Shown here piece by piece: positions 33,636-42,964 of a stretch of 52,734 nucleotides of DNA. The stretch spans positions 1 through 52,734 of the forward strand of contig NZ_RYYV01000026.1 in the NCBI RefSeq assembly GCF_003977665.1, in the 5' to 3' direction. A program made the position numbers and the translations under genes. Within the stretch, counting starts at the first letter, position 1, and each line of letters opens with the position of its first letter. This DNA comes from Dyella choica (GTDB lineage Bacteria; Pseudomonadota; Gammaproteobacteria; Xanthomonadales; Rhodanobacteraceae). The notes below the pieces were generated by a model, which had not been told where the DNA came from, searched no databases, and saw only the letters and a list, made by a program, of their open reading frames with translations.

Positions 33636-35987
33636 TCAATGCGAGTCAGCCGCTCGTAACACCACACGCCGCGCCTTCTGCGCCGCAAGTCGCAACAAAG
33701 TCACGTCGCCATAGCGATCGTGACCGACTGCCCAACCCTCTCCTTTCGCCGTCTGCAAGGCTTCCGCATTGGCATAGGACTTGAGCGCCCCCGCGCTGGT
33801 GGCATTCACGCCATGCACTTTCACCAGAAAATACTTCAGCCCGGGCTTGTAGCTGCCGCGCGCTGCTTCGACACCGAATTCCACGCCATCACCACGGCGC
33901 TGTGTAGACAGACGTTGCGAGTAGAACACGTCATGCTCGTAGGCATAGGTGTCGCCGTCATCGTCGTAGTAATCGAAATGGGTCGAGTGCTCGGCTGGAA
34001 ATACATCGACCGTCAGCTCGGGCACAGGCTGTTCGCCTACGAAATCCGTTGCCGGCTGGTTGGGAATGATCGCACCCTCGCGAACAAACAATGGAATGTC
34101 ATCCCAGGTCTGGCTGTCGATCGCGTAATGAATGGTCTCGCCGCCCTGGTACCGCTTGCCGGTGAAATAGTCCGTCCATTGGCCTGCCGGAAGGTAGATC
34201 AGCTTGTCCGTCTGGCCTTTCTCAACCACTGGCGACACCAGCAGTCCGGCGCCGAACATCCAGGCATCCACGTCGTCGCGCACCTGGCTGTCGTCCGGAT
34301 AATCGAAGCTGAGCGGCCGCACGATGCCGACGCCCTCCGTGGTGGCAGCACGCTCATAACTGTAGATGTACGGAATCAGCGCATAGCGCAGGCGCATCGC
34401 ATCTGTCGCGGCCTTCTCGGCGACCGGGCCATACACCCACGGCTGGCGTTTTTCGCCCAGCGTCCCGTGCACGCGGAAGATCGGCACGAAGGCAGCGAAT
34501 TCGATCCAGCGCGCATAGTTCTCGTTATCCGGATGCCCCTTGAAACCGCCGCTGTCCATGCCCCACTTCATCTCGCCCACGTCGATGGCGCTGAGCATGC
34601 GCTGGCGCTGCGCCGCCATGCTGTCGAAACCGGTGTCGATATCGCCCGACCACAGGCCATAGGCGTAACGCTGGGCGCCGAGGTAAAAATCGCGGTTGAT
34701 CGACCACACTCGGGTCGGCGTATAGGCGCGCTGTCCTTCATACAGCGCACGCTGCATGTTGAGGAATTGCGTGTTGCTGTTGGTGTCGTCCGCCTCGTCG
34801 TTCCACCAGCCGACGATACCGGTGTCGAAAGAGTGCTTCAGCGCGTCGTTGAAAAACCACTCACGCGCCGCGGCCCGATCGAAGTCCACGTCGCGCACCG
34901 GTTTCAGAGAGAAGTAATCCGTGTTTTGCGGGCGGCTCGCGGCCCACAGCCCGTGCGTCTCGACGTAGCGCCCCTCCACCGTATCGACGTGGATACGCGG
35001 CTTCATTATGCCGGTCATATGCATGCCGAGCTGGTCCATCACCGTCTTCAGCTGACCATTGGAACCGCCGGGAAACTTGCTCTTGTTCCAGCGGAATTCG
35101 CCGTAGTTGTCCTCTCCCCAGGCCTTCCAGTCGAAGTCGAAGGTGAAGTTGTCGATCGGGATGTGCCGGCTACGGTAGCCATGCACGATGGCCAGCAGTT
35201 CCTGCTGGTCGATGCCCCACTGGCTGTTGGTGAAGCCCATCGCCCATTTCGGAAACAGCGGCGCCGGACCGCTGAGGGTGGCGAGCGCCGCGAAGATCTG
35301 CGGTGGGGTGCCGGCAATCACGTCGAAGCTCGCATCCCCGCGGCTGATGCCGCTGACGTCGATACGCCCCTCAGCCAGATCGAATTTCGCGCCGACGGTG
35401 TCGACCAGCACGCCATAACCATGTGTGCTCCACACGAAGGGACCGCCCGGATAGCCCTGTTCACCGGCCTTCGCGATTTGTACGCCGTGGCGCAGTAGCC
35501 CGCCCTTGGCAGGCTCGAAGGCATCGTAGCCGCCGATGCCGTACAGCGGATCGCCGACGTCGTGCTGCAGGCCGATGCGACGATCCACCAGCGTGGCCGG
35601 GTCCGTCCATAGCAGCACGCGCCCTTGCGCGTCGGCGACACTGAGGTGTCCGGCCTGCTTGTCCCAGGTCGCGGTCAGCTCTCCGCTAGCCACGGACGCC
35701 ATGCCCGCAGTAGTGCGGACGCGCAGGTTGGCAAGCGTATCACGTGAACCATGCGGATCCATCACGATGCCGGGGCGCGTACTTGCGCCATGCGGCATGC
35801 CGTGGATCTGTACGACGTTCGGGGCGACGAAGCGCACAGTGATCTGGTCGTTGCCCGCTTTGAGTTCGATGCCGCGTGCGTCGGCATGATCGAGCTGGAA
35901 GCGTACTTGGGTTTGGTCGGCGCGAACCGGGTGGAACATGGAAGCGATCAGCAAGCCGAAAACGGCCAAATGGCGCAGGGTTGTCAT
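33636..35987 (-). CDS. Exported GH31 alpha-glucosidase
   Basis: A 783-residue enzyme with a signal peptide (LRHLAVFGLLIASMFHPVRA). The GH31 layout is complete: N-terminal beta domain, TIM barrel with PKWAMGFTNSQWGIDQQELL and DNFTFDFDWKAWGE, candidate nucleophile region GWWNDEADD near residue 400, acid/base region GLWSGDIDT, MDSGGF near 480, and FRVHGT, then a C-terminal beta region (FDYYDDDGDTYAYE). Family enzymes release glucose or xylose from alpha-linked oligosaccharides; with these neighbours alpha-glucosidase is favoured. The start at 35987 gives the signal peptide; AAAGGA lies upstream. Confidence 0.92.
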   Translation of the reverse strand: MTTLRHLAVFGLLIASMFHPVRADQTQVRFQLDHADARGIELKAGNDQITVRFVAPNVVQIHGMPHGASTRPGIVMDPHGSRDTLANLRVRTTAGMASVASGELTATWDKQAGHLSVADAQGRVLLWTDPATLVDRRIGLQHDVGDPLYGIGGYDAFEPAKGGLLRHGVQIAKAGEQGYPGGPFVWSTHGYGVLVDTVGAKFDLAEGRIDVSGISRGDASFDVIAGTPPQIFAALATLSGPAPLFPKWAMGFTNSQWGIDQQELLAIVHGYRSRHIPIDNFTFDFDWKAWGEDNYGEFRWNKSKFPGGSNGQLKTVMDQLGMHMTGIMKPRIHVDTVEGRYVETHGLWAASRPQNTDYFSLKPVRDVDFDRAAAREWFFNDALKHSFDTGIVGWWNDEADDTNSNTQFLNMQRALYEGQRAYTPTRVWSINRDFYLGAQRYAYGLWSGDIDTGFDSMAAQRQRMLSAIDVGEMKWGMDSGGFKGHPDNENYARWIEFAAFVPIFRVHGTLGEKRQPWVYGPVAEKAATDAMRLRYALIPYIYSYERAATTEGVGIVRPLSFDYPDDSQVRDDVDAWMFGAGLLVSPVVEKGQTDKLIYLPAGQWTDYFTGKRYQGGETIHYAIDSQTWDDIPLFVREGAIIPNQPATDFVGEQPVPELTVDVFPAEHSTHFDYYDDDGDTYAYEHDVFYSQRLSTQRRGDGVEFGVEAARGSYKPGLKYFLVKVHGVNATSAGALKSYANAEALQTAKGEGWAVGHDRYGDVTLLRLAAQKARRVVLRAADSH

Positions 35988-36110
35988 CCACCCATCCTTT
36001 CCTGTTGCAAAGAAGCTGGCATGCACAAGCCGCCCGACTATAACCATACTTCGTCCATGCGGGGGACAAATTCCTGGAGATTTCATGCCTCGTGATAGCA
36101 GCCCAGACGC

Positions 36111-36177
36111 GTAGGCTGGGATGATAATCCCAGCTTCCGCGCGGCATCCCGGTGCTGGGATTGCCATCCCAGCCTAC
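36111..36177 (+). repeat. REP pair (BIME-like) between GH13 and GH31 genes
   Basis: Two perfect elements face each other: GTAG plus GCTGGGAT-GATA-ATCCCAGC (36111-36134), and GCTGGGAT-TGCC-ATCCCAGC plus CTAC (36154-36177). The CTA at 36174-36176 is the TAG stop of the minus-strand amylase gene. Confidence 0.9.
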
Positions 36178-37739
36178 TGCAGGATCACCGTGGCATAAGG
36201 CGGCAAGCTCAGCTTTCCACCGGCCAGGACGGCACCTTCCTCCGTCTGCAGCAGCACGGAGGCTACGTGTGCATCGCTCCCCAGTTCGAACACGCGCGGC
36301 TCCCGCGACAGGTTGTGCACTACCAGGACGCGCGATTGCGCATCCTGCAGCATATACGCCAGCACATGCGGGTCGGCAGCCGGCACATCGTGCAATACGC
36401 CATCGCGCAACGCGCTCACCTGCTGGCGCCAGCCGATCAGCTTGCGATACAGATTCAGCAGCGACGCGGGATCGGCATCCTGGGCTTGAACCGAGACAGT
36501 TGCGTCGTCGCCGCTGCTCCAATCCTTCCAGCTGGCCGTCCCCTGGCCCTTGCCGTTGCGATACCAGCGCATCGGCTCGCGGATATCCTCATCGGGCTTG
36601 CTGCCCTGCATGCCCAGCTCTTCGCCGTAATAGATGAAGGGATGGCCCGGCAGCGTAAGCAGCAGTTCAGCAGCTAGGCGCATATGCAGTATGTTGCCGT
36701 CGAGCTGGCTCATCACGCGTTGCTGGTCGTGATTGGAGAGGAACGGCGCATCGTCGAACTCCCCGTTTGCATGCTTGCGAAAAGCCGCAAAGCTGTATTC
36801 GAGTCCACCACCGATGCCGAGATTGCGCTCCTGGTCCACGCTCTCGATCAACTGCGTGGCGAGGGGGAAGTCGAACACGGTGTTCAAGGGGCCCATGTAA
36901 GGGGTCAGGTCATCCGGGTTCTGGCGTGCCACTTCGCCGACCAGCCATACCTGCGGTTTGGCTGCCTCCAGCGCGCGGCGATATTCGGACCACCAGCGCA
37001 CGTTCTTCTGCAGCGCGATCGGATCGCTCATATCCGTGCGCAGGTCGTCATAGATGTGCTGCGCGGCATCCAGGCGGAAGCCATCGACGCCCTGCTGCAA
37101 CCAGAACCGCCCTACCTCGATCATGGCCTTGCGCACGGCCGGATGGTCGTAGTTGAGGTCCGGCATGGCCGCGGTGAACGTGCCCTCGTAGTACGCGCCG
37201 TTCGATGCACGATGCCAGGCGGGACCGCCGACCGCGCTGACGGCCTTCAGATCCGTACCGGGCTTGGCCCACAGATACCAGTCGTGGTGCGGGTCCTTGG
37301 GATCCATCGCCGCCTTGAACCAGGGATGCTGGTCGCTGGTGTGGTTGATCACCATGTCCATCACCACCTGGATGCCGCGCTTGTGCGCTTCGGCCAGCAG
37401 CTTCCTGAAGTCCTGCAGGTTGCCGTACTGCGGGTTGATGCCTTCGTAATCGGTAATGTCGTAGCCGTGGTAGCTCGGCGAGGGGTTGATCGGCATCAGC
37501 CAAATACCGCTGACGCCCAGCGACTTGATGTAGTCGAGCTTGGCGGTGACGCCGTTGAGATCACCGATGCCGTCGTCGTTGCTGTCGTAGAAAGCCCGGA
37601 CGAAGATTTCGTAGTAGACGCCGGATGCCGTTGCGGCCGGCTTCGCTGCCGCTTTTTCCTGCGCCACGGCAGGCAAGGACAGTAACGCCAGCATCGCGGC
37701 CAGCAAAACGGAGCGTAGAGCGGTTCTGAACTTGGACAT
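36174..37739 (-). CDS. Exported GH13 alpha-amylase family enzyme
   Basis: A 521-residue protein with a signal peptide (ALRSVLLAAMLALLSLPAVA). GH13 motifs are intact: VVMDMVINHTSDQH, DGFRLDAAQ with the nucleophile Asp near 218, VWLVGEVA with the acid/base Glu near 268, and FLSNHDQ with the transition-state Asp near 332. The sequence resembles maltodextrin-acting periplasmic amylases and oligosaccharide glucosidases. The start at 37739 has GGGAGGA upstream. The gene is downstream of the TonB receptor on the same strand. The C-terminal residue is followed directly by the REP-derived stop. Confidence 0.93.
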   Translation of the reverse strand: MSKFRTALRSVLLAAMLALLSLPAVAQEKAAAKPAATASGVYYEIFVRAFYDSNDDGIGDLNGVTAKLDYIKSLGVSGIWLMPINPSPSYHGYDITDYEGINPQYGNLQDFRKLLAEAHKRGIQVVMDMVINHTSDQHPWFKAAMDPKDPHHDWYLWAKPGTDLKAVSAVGGPAWHRASNGAYYEGTFTAAMPDLNYDHPAVRKAMIEVGRFWLQQGVDGFRLDAAQHIYDDLRTDMSDPIALQKNVRWWSEYRRALEAAKPQVWLVGEVARQNPDDLTPYMGPLNTVFDFPLATQLIESVDQERNLGIGGGLEYSFAAFRKHANGEFDDAPFLSNHDQQRVMSQLDGNILHMRLAAELLLTLPGHPFIYYGEELGMQGSKPDEDIREPMRWYRNGKGQGTASWKDWSSGDDATVSVQAQDADPASLLNLYRKLIGWRQQVSALRDGVLHDVPAADPHVLAYMLQDAQSRVLVVHNLSREPRVFELGSDAHVASVLLQTEEGAVLAGGKLSLPPYATVILQ

Positions 37740-37827
37740 GGGCTCGTCCTCCCGAGGATGGAATGTCGTCGTCACGGCACGGCCGCGCAACGCGGGGAAC
37801 GACGAGGGCGAAGCGCGTAGCGCCTGG

Positions 37828-37865
37828 AAAAAAGCCCGGCTCCCCAATCGTCAACGGAGCCGGGC
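37828..37865 (-). terminator. Intrinsic terminator after the TonB-receptor gene
   Basis: On the minus strand GCCCGGCTCC pairs with GGAGCCGGGC around a 12-nt loop and is followed by six T. This is a textbook intrinsic terminator between the receptor gene and the amylase gene, so the amylase is probably partly uncoupled from the receptor transcript. Confidence 0.85.
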
Positions 37866-37874
37866 CGGGGGAGT

Positions 37875-37905
37875 GCGCCGGACACCACGAGAGCGTGTCC
37901 GGCGC
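37875..37905 (-). terminator. Strong 3' hairpin directly after the TonB-receptor gene
   Basis: GCGCCGGACAC pairs perfectly with GTGTCCGGCGC (11 bp) around a 9-nt loop, eleven bases beyond the receptor stop. With the terminator at 37828-37865 it forms a double hairpin that may stabilise the abundant receptor mRNA. Confidence 0.7.
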
Positions 37906-37915
37906 CTTGTTGCTT

Positions 37916-40783
37916 TTACAGCTTGAAGTTCACGCCCAGGTAGCTGGTGCGTCCGAAGTACTGGATCGTGCCGGTCTGCTGCGGATTGCCGCCGAAATAG
38001 GTCTTGGTCGGCTGGTTGCTCAAGTTGAGCATCTGGTAGACCACGCTCAGCTGCTTAGTGATGTTGTACGAAGCCTGGAAGTCATACACCGTTTCAGCCG
38101 CAAACGTCACCAACTGGTGATCCACTGCAATCTGCGTGTCCGAGAGGAACGACGAACGGTAGTTCGCCGACAGACGGGCCGAGAAGGTGCCGTTGTCGTA
38201 GAACACTGCAGCACTCGCCACGCGCTTGGACAAGCCTGGCAGACCGATGTACGTGGTCGGACCGGCCAGAGTGGTCGGGTTGTGCACGTTGCTGTTGGTG
38301 AGCGCCAGGTTTGCGTCGAAGCCCAGGCCCGACCAGATGCCCGGCAGGAAGTGCGTCTTGGTGAATGAAGCTTCCACGCCGCGCACGTCGCCGCCCTTGG
38401 CGTTGTACGAGGTCTGGTACTGGCCATTGGCATACGGCTGGCCAGTGGCCGGGTTGGTCGGCACCTTGATGCCGGCCGCAGCAAAATCGAAGTTGTTGTA
38501 GGTGACGTTCTGGATGAACGAATTCACCTTCTTGAAGAACACGCCGGCCGTCACCGCACCGGTGGAATCATCGAAGTAGTGCTCGTAATCCACGTCGTAC
38601 TGCGTCGCACGCAGCGGATTCAGCAACGGGCTGGTTCCACCCCACACGTTGTACTGACCATTGGACACCCACGAACCGGCACCCGCGAGCATGGTGTTGA
38701 TCGGCGGACGCGACAGCACCTTCGACGCGGCAACGCGCATCTGATCCTGGTCCGTCCAGTGATAGATCAGATTGAACGACGGCAGGTAGTCGGTATAGGT
38801 CTTGCCGGACTTGATTGGCGCATAGTCCCGGCTGCTGTTGCCGTTGCCGTCGACTATCAGCACGCCTGCGCCATTGCCGACTTGCTGCAGGCCGTAGCTG
38901 TACTGTGCCTGGCGCGACACACGCACGCCCACGTTGCCGGTCAGCTCGTGACCGAACAGCTGCGAATCGATATCGCCCATTACGAACACGTCACGGGTCT
39001 TTTCGTTGACCGAACCGCTTTGGATTTCCGACCAACTCTGGTCGGTGATGTTCTTCACCGGGTTGGCAACAATCCCGTGCGCAGCGAGGATGGCCGGACC
39101 ATTGAGCGTAAGGAAGCAGGGGAAGCCGCTGAATTTGCCCTTCCAGCACGTGGTTTGCGCAGCGCTGGACGGGATGGTCAGCGGCAGCTCGCCGGCCACG
39201 GGCGAAGTGTTCCACTCCGAACCGTAGACGTAGACTTCGCGATCCTGCGCGTAGGTATGGTTATTGAGATAGAAGCCTGCCTCGATCGCCGAGAACACCG
39301 GGTTGTTCGGCAAGTCGTATTGCACTGCGGTGCGGAAGGCCTTGTCCTTGTCGTGATAGATGTACGGATAGACACCGTAACGCGACAAAGCCATGTCGTT
39401 GAGGTTGGTGTAGAGGCCCGGATTGCTCACCGACACATCGCCGATATTGCGGCCCTTGAACTGGAAGGTCGTCGACTGCGCCATCAGCTGCGGACTGGCA
39501 GTACCCAGGCCCGAGTAAGGATCGGCCGTAGTGTCGACGTTGATCTCGTTGCTGGTCGCACGCGACAACGAGATATCGGAGTCGATATGCCAGTTGCCAT
39601 GGTTCCACTTCATGTTCAGGCCGCCGGAGAACACGCTGGTGTTCTTGGTGTAGTTGTCGGCCGTCGTCTCGTTGGAGAACTGGGTAGTGCCCGTGCCAGA
39701 AGCGGTACCGCCGATCACCGTACCCAGTGAGCTGAGCACGGGATTGGTGATCTGCGCGTTGTTGCCGTAGAAATTCTGCGAGCGGAAGCCGTAACCGAAC
39801 GAACTGTCGTTGAACTTCGAGAAGAAGGTGTCCGCCGTCAGCTGCAGGTCCTTGGTCGGGCGCCAAACCACGGTTCCCAGGTAACCGCGGCGACGCTCTT
39901 CACCGCCGTTCTGCTGCAGTTGGTAGCCTTCCGGCAAATAGGCTTGCTGCGCGGGATTGTTCTTGTTCAGCGTATATAGGCTGCCGTCCGACGATTCGCC
40001 CACGAACTGCTCGGACACGTGCGGCTGATACATATCCGCAAAACCCAGGCCGACGCCCAGGGTGTTATCGAGGAACTTGCCCTGGTAAGCCACGCTCAGG
40101 CGGTAGCCGACTGCATTGGCGCCCGGCACGTCGTGGGCCTGGCCGTCATAGCTGCCGCGCGTATCGATGTTGAGCGACTGGTCCTTGGAATTTTCCAGCG
40201 GATTGGCCGTCTGCAGTGCAATGGTGCCTGCCACGCCGCCCGTAACCAGCGAAGCCTGCGAAGTCTTGTACACCGTCGCCATGTTGATCAGCTCCGACGG
40301 ATACTGATCGAACTCGATGTAGTTGGTGCCGCTGGTGGAGGGCTGCTCGCGGCCATCCAGCGTGGTCTGGATGAAATCGCCCGAAAGACCGCGGATGTTG
40401 ATCTGCGAGGCCTGGCCGGCGATGCGCTCGGCGGAAACGCCGGGCAGGTGCGTCAGCGAGTCGGCGATGGACTGATCCGGCAGGCCGCCAATGTCCGCAG
40501 ACGTCACCACGCTCTGGATGGTATCGGCGTAGCGCTGGTAGTCGATCGACTTCTCGACGCTGCTGCTGAAACCGGTCACCGTCACGGTGGACAGGCTCTT
40601 GGCCAGCTCCTGCTGGCTTTTCGGATTGGTGGTGGCCTGGCTTGTGCTGGCCGTGTTGGACTGCTGCGCCGTGTCGGCCGCAGTCTGAGCGCCAGTTTCA
40701 TCCGTCGCTGCCTGCACGCCGAAAGCCATGGTGAGACCGGCCGAAGCAAGAGCCATCACCAGCAAATTACGCTTGAGTATCAC
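37916..40783 (-). CDS. TonB-dependent outer-membrane receptor for alpha-glucans
   Basis: About 955 residues. The GTG at 40783 has GGAGGGG upstream; a TTG 15 bases earlier is less likely. A signal peptide (NLLVMALASAGLTMAFGVQA) is followed by a TonB-box-like TVTVTGF near 65, the plug domain (QSVVTSADIGGLPDQSIADSLTHLPGVSAERI and INIRGLSGDFIQTTLDGRE) and a 22-strand barrel ending LGVNFKL. Neighbouring GH13/GH31 genes point to maltodextrin uptake, as for Caulobacter MalA. A palindromic operator lies about 150 bp upstream. Confidence 0.93.
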   Translation of the reverse strand: MILKRNLLVMALASAGLTMAFGVQAATDETGAQTAADTAQQSNTASTSQATTNPKSQQELAKSLSTVTVTGFSSSVEKSIDYQRYADTIQSVVTSADIGGLPDQSIADSLTHLPGVSAERIAGQASQINIRGLSGDFIQTTLDGREQPSTSGTNYIEFDQYPSELINMATVYKTSQASLVTGGVAGTIALQTANPLENSKDQSLNIDTRGSYDGQAHDVPGANAVGYRLSVAYQGKFLDNTLGVGLGFADMYQPHVSEQFVGESSDGSLYTLNKNNPAQQAYLPEGYQLQQNGGEERRRGYLGTVVWRPTKDLQLTADTFFSKFNDSSFGYGFRSQNFYGNNAQITNPVLSSLGTVIGGTASGTGTTQFSNETTADNYTKNTSVFSGGLNMKWNHGNWHIDSDISLSRATSNEINVDTTADPYSGLGTASPQLMAQSTTFQFKGRNIGDVSVSNPGLYTNLNDMALSRYGVYPYIYHDKDKAFRTAVQYDLPNNPVFSAIEAGFYLNNHTYAQDREVYVYGSEWNTSPVAGELPLTIPSSAAQTTCWKGKFSGFPCFLTLNGPAILAAHGIVANPVKNITDQSWSEIQSGSVNEKTRDVFVMGDIDSQLFGHELTGNVGVRVSRQAQYSYGLQQVGNGAGVLIVDGNGNSSRDYAPIKSGKTYTDYLPSFNLIYHWTDQDQMRVAASKVLSRPPINTMLAGAGSWVSNGQYNVWGGTSPLLNPLRATQYDVDYEHYFDDSTGAVTAGVFFKKVNSFIQNVTYNNFDFAAAGIKVPTNPATGQPYANGQYQTSYNAKGGDVRGVEASFTKTHFLPGIWSGLGFDANLALTNSNVHNPTTLAGPTTYIGLPGLSKRVASAAVFYDNGTFSARLSANYRSSFLSDTQIAVDHQLVTFAAETVYDFQASYNITKQLSVVYQMLNLSNQPTKTYFGGNPQQTGTIQYFGRTSYLGVNFKL

Positions 40784-40930
40784 GAGTCCCCTCCCCAAAA
40801 ATCATTTCTTGTAGTCGCCTCTTGTTGGCCGCCGACGCAAATTTCGCAGTACGGTCGGCGCCCACGCAGACGGACGGAACCGGCGGCGTGGGTGGATGGT
40901 AGGGCGCGCTTTTCCAAGCAGACCACATCC

Positions 40931-40945
40931 TGCATACGTATTCAT
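40931..40945 (-). promoter_or_regulatory. Glucan-locus operator copy 2
   Basis: TGCATACGTATTCAT, identical to copy 1, lies about 150 bp upstream of the TonB-receptor start. Confidence 0.75.
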
Positions 40946-41119
40946 ACCTACCCCTTGGCAGCTGTCATCGCAGCGCAACATACGCGCCCCGCTTGCGCGC
41001 ACTACTACGCTAAAACAGCGAAAAAGGCCGGCGTTACGCAATTTTTACCCAAGGCACGATCGTGACGCCTTGGCGATACCCATTTTTGCCGTGCCGCTCA
41101 TGCCGCAACCGCAGCACGA

Positions 41120-41134
41120 ATGAATACGTATGCA
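41120..41134 (+). promoter_or_regulatory. Glucan-locus operator copy 3
   Basis: ATGAATACGTATGCA, the reverse complement of the other two copies, lies 214 bp before the alpha-glucosidase start and so points toward that gene in the same sense as copies 1 and 2 point toward theirs. Confidence 0.75.
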
Positions 41135-41237
41135 AGCCCTGCGAGCAACCGAAACCTCGCGACTAAGCTGCACCACGCCAACAAGCTCTGCTTCCTACCC
41201 GGGGATCTTCGCCTGGTACATTGGGAATCTTGCATTG

Positions 41238-41267
41238 GCGTCATTCCCGCGAAAGCGGGAATGACGC
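41238..41267. repeat. Perfect 13-bp hairpin with GAAA loop
   Basis: GCGTCATTCCCGC-GAAA-GCGGGAATGACGC is a perfect stem closed by a GNRA tetraloop. It resembles ATTCCC-N8-GGGAAT dispersed repeats (dRS3-like) seen in several proteobacteria. It lies 80 bases before the alpha-glucosidase start and may sit in its 5' leader. Confidence 0.8.
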
Positions 41268-41347
41268 AGACGGCGCGGTCGCACGTATCCGCCGTGGGAA
41301 GGAAGCAGGGCCGGCGAGTTTCGGCTTTACTAAGGAAAGCGTTTCCA

Positions 41348-42964
41348 ATGACCGATGTATCCTGGTGGCGCGGCGCCGTCATCTATCAGATCTATCCACG
41401 CAGTTTTCTGGATACCAACGGCGACGGCGTGGGTGACCTGCCGGGCATCATCCAGCGGCTTGACTACGTGGCGAGCCTGGGCGTGGATGCGATCTGGGTC
41501 GCGCCGTTCTTCCGTTCGCCGATGGCCGATTTCGGCTACGACATCGCCGATTACCGCGATGTCGACCCACTGTTCGGCACGCTGGAGGATTTCGATTCCC
41601 TGCTCGCCAAGGCGCATGGCCTGGGCTTGAAGGTGATGATCGACCAGGTACTGAGCCATACCTCCGACCAGCATGCCTGGTTCAAGGAAAGCCGCGAAAG
41701 CCTTGGCAACGCGAAAGCCGACTGGTACGTCTGGGCGGATGCAAAACCTGATGGCAGCCCACCCAACAACTGGTTGTCGATCTTCGGCGGTTCGGCCTGG
41801 CAATGGGAACCGCGGCGCGGCCAGTACTACCTGCACAACTTTCTCGCTTCGCAGCCGGACCTCAATTTCCACCATCCGGAGGTGCGCACCGCGGTGCTCG
41901 ACAATGTGCGCTTCTGGCTGGACAAGGGCGTGGATGGCTTGCGCCTGGATGCGATCAACTTCTGCTTCCACGACCGGCAGCTGCGCGACAACCCGCCCAA
42001 GCCGAAGGAAAGGCGCGTGGGCCGCGGCTTCAGCCCGGACAATCCGTATGCCTTCCAGTATCACCTGTACAACAACACCCAGCCGGAAAATCTCGATTTC
42101 CTGGGTGACTTGCGCGCCCTGCTCGACCGCTATCCCAGCGCAGTGACGCTCGGCGAGATCTCCTCGGAGGACTCGCTGGCGACGATGGCCGAATACACCC
42201 GCGGCCATCGCCTGCACATGGGCTACAGCTTCGAATTGCTCAGCAGCGACTTCAGCGCCGCATACATTCGCCGAACCGTGGCGCAACTGGAAGCGCAGGT
42301 AAGCGAAGGCTGGCCGTGCTGGGCCATTTCCAACCACGATGTGGAACGCGTGCTCACGCGTTGGGGCAACGGCAACACCTCGCCACGCCTGGCCAATCTG
42401 CTCACTGCCATGCTGTGCTCGCTGCGCGGTTCGGTATGCGTGTACCAGGGCGAAGAGCTTGGCCTGACCGAAGCCGAGGTACCGTTCGAGGCCCTGCGAG
42501 ACCCCTACGGCATCACCTTCTGGCCGAACTTCAAGGGCCGCGACGGCTGCCGTACGCCGATGCCCTGGAATGAGGGACCTTTTGCGGGTTTCAGCCCGGT
42601 GGCGCCATGGCTGCCGATCGACGAAGCCCACAAGGCGTTGGCCGTGACGCATCAGGAAGCCAACGCGAACTCCGTGCTGCATGGCTTCCGTCGCTTCATG
42701 CATTGGCGCGCCGCGCAATCGGCCCTGCGGCAGGGCGACATTCGTTTCCTCGATGTGCCCGAGCCGATACTGGCTTTCGTGCGCCACGATGGCTCCGGGC
42801 AGGTGTTGGCGGCATTCAATCTCGGCAAGCTGCCACAGACGGTGGCGCTGGCCGGATTCGATGCAGCCACGCCGCTGGAAGGGCACGGCTTGCAGCAAGG
42901 CACACTACAGAGCGGACAACTGGAGCTCCCTGGACATGGGGTCCTGTTCGCCCGGATCGCATAA
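41348..42964 (+). CDS. GH13 alpha-glucosidase (cytoplasmic)
   Basis: A 538-residue enzyme without a signal peptide, so cytoplasmic. It begins SWWRGAVIYQIYPRSFLDTNGDGVGDLPGI, typical of GH13 oligo-glucosidases, with QVLSHTSDQHAWF, DGLRLDAINF (nucleophile near 196), VTLGEISSED (acid/base near 267) and AISNHDVERVL (near 328). It resembles Xanthomonas alpha-glucosidases that hydrolyse maltose or transfer glucose (GH13_23 type). AAGGAAAG precedes the ATG at 41348. It is divergent from the receptor and shares its operator. Confidence 0.94.
   Translation: MTDVSWWRGAVIYQIYPRSFLDTNGDGVGDLPGIIQRLDYVASLGVDAIWVAPFFRSPMADFGYDIADYRDVDPLFGTLEDFDSLLAKAHGLGLKVMIDQVLSHTSDQHAWFKESRESLGNAKADWYVWADAKPDGSPPNNWLSIFGGSAWQWEPRRGQYYLHNFLASQPDLNFHHPEVRTAVLDNVRFWLDKGVDGLRLDAINFCFHDRQLRDNPPKPKERRVGRGFSPDNPYAFQYHLYNNTQPENLDFLGDLRALLDRYPSAVTLGEISSEDSLATMAEYTRGHRLHMGYSFELLSSDFSAAYIRRTVAQLEAQVSEGWPCWAISNHDVERVLTRWGNGNTSPRLANLLTAMLCSLRGSVCVYQGEELGLTEAEVPFEALRDPYGITFWPNFKGRDGCRTPMPWNEGPFAGFSPVAPWLPIDEAHKALAVTHQEANANSVLHGFRRFMHWRAAQSALRQGDIRFLDVPEPILAFVRHDGSGQVLAAFNLGKLPQTVALAGFDAATPLEGHGLQQGTLQSGQLELPGHGVLFARIA

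Larger units (their letters stand above)
40784..41347. other. Divergent control region of the glucan locus
   Basis: This 564-bp gap between the receptor and the alpha-glucosidase genes carries two copies of the shared palindrome (40931-40945 and 41120-41134) in opposite orientation, and the 13-bp hairpin at 41238-41267. No gene is seen; an open frame running through its right part is only an extension of the glucosidase frame. Confidence 0.7.

Noticed and set aside
41120-41347. N-terminal extension of the alpha-glucosidase frame over its control region
   Set aside because: It would encode across the operator and the hairpin, and the GH13 fold begins right after the ATG at 41348.
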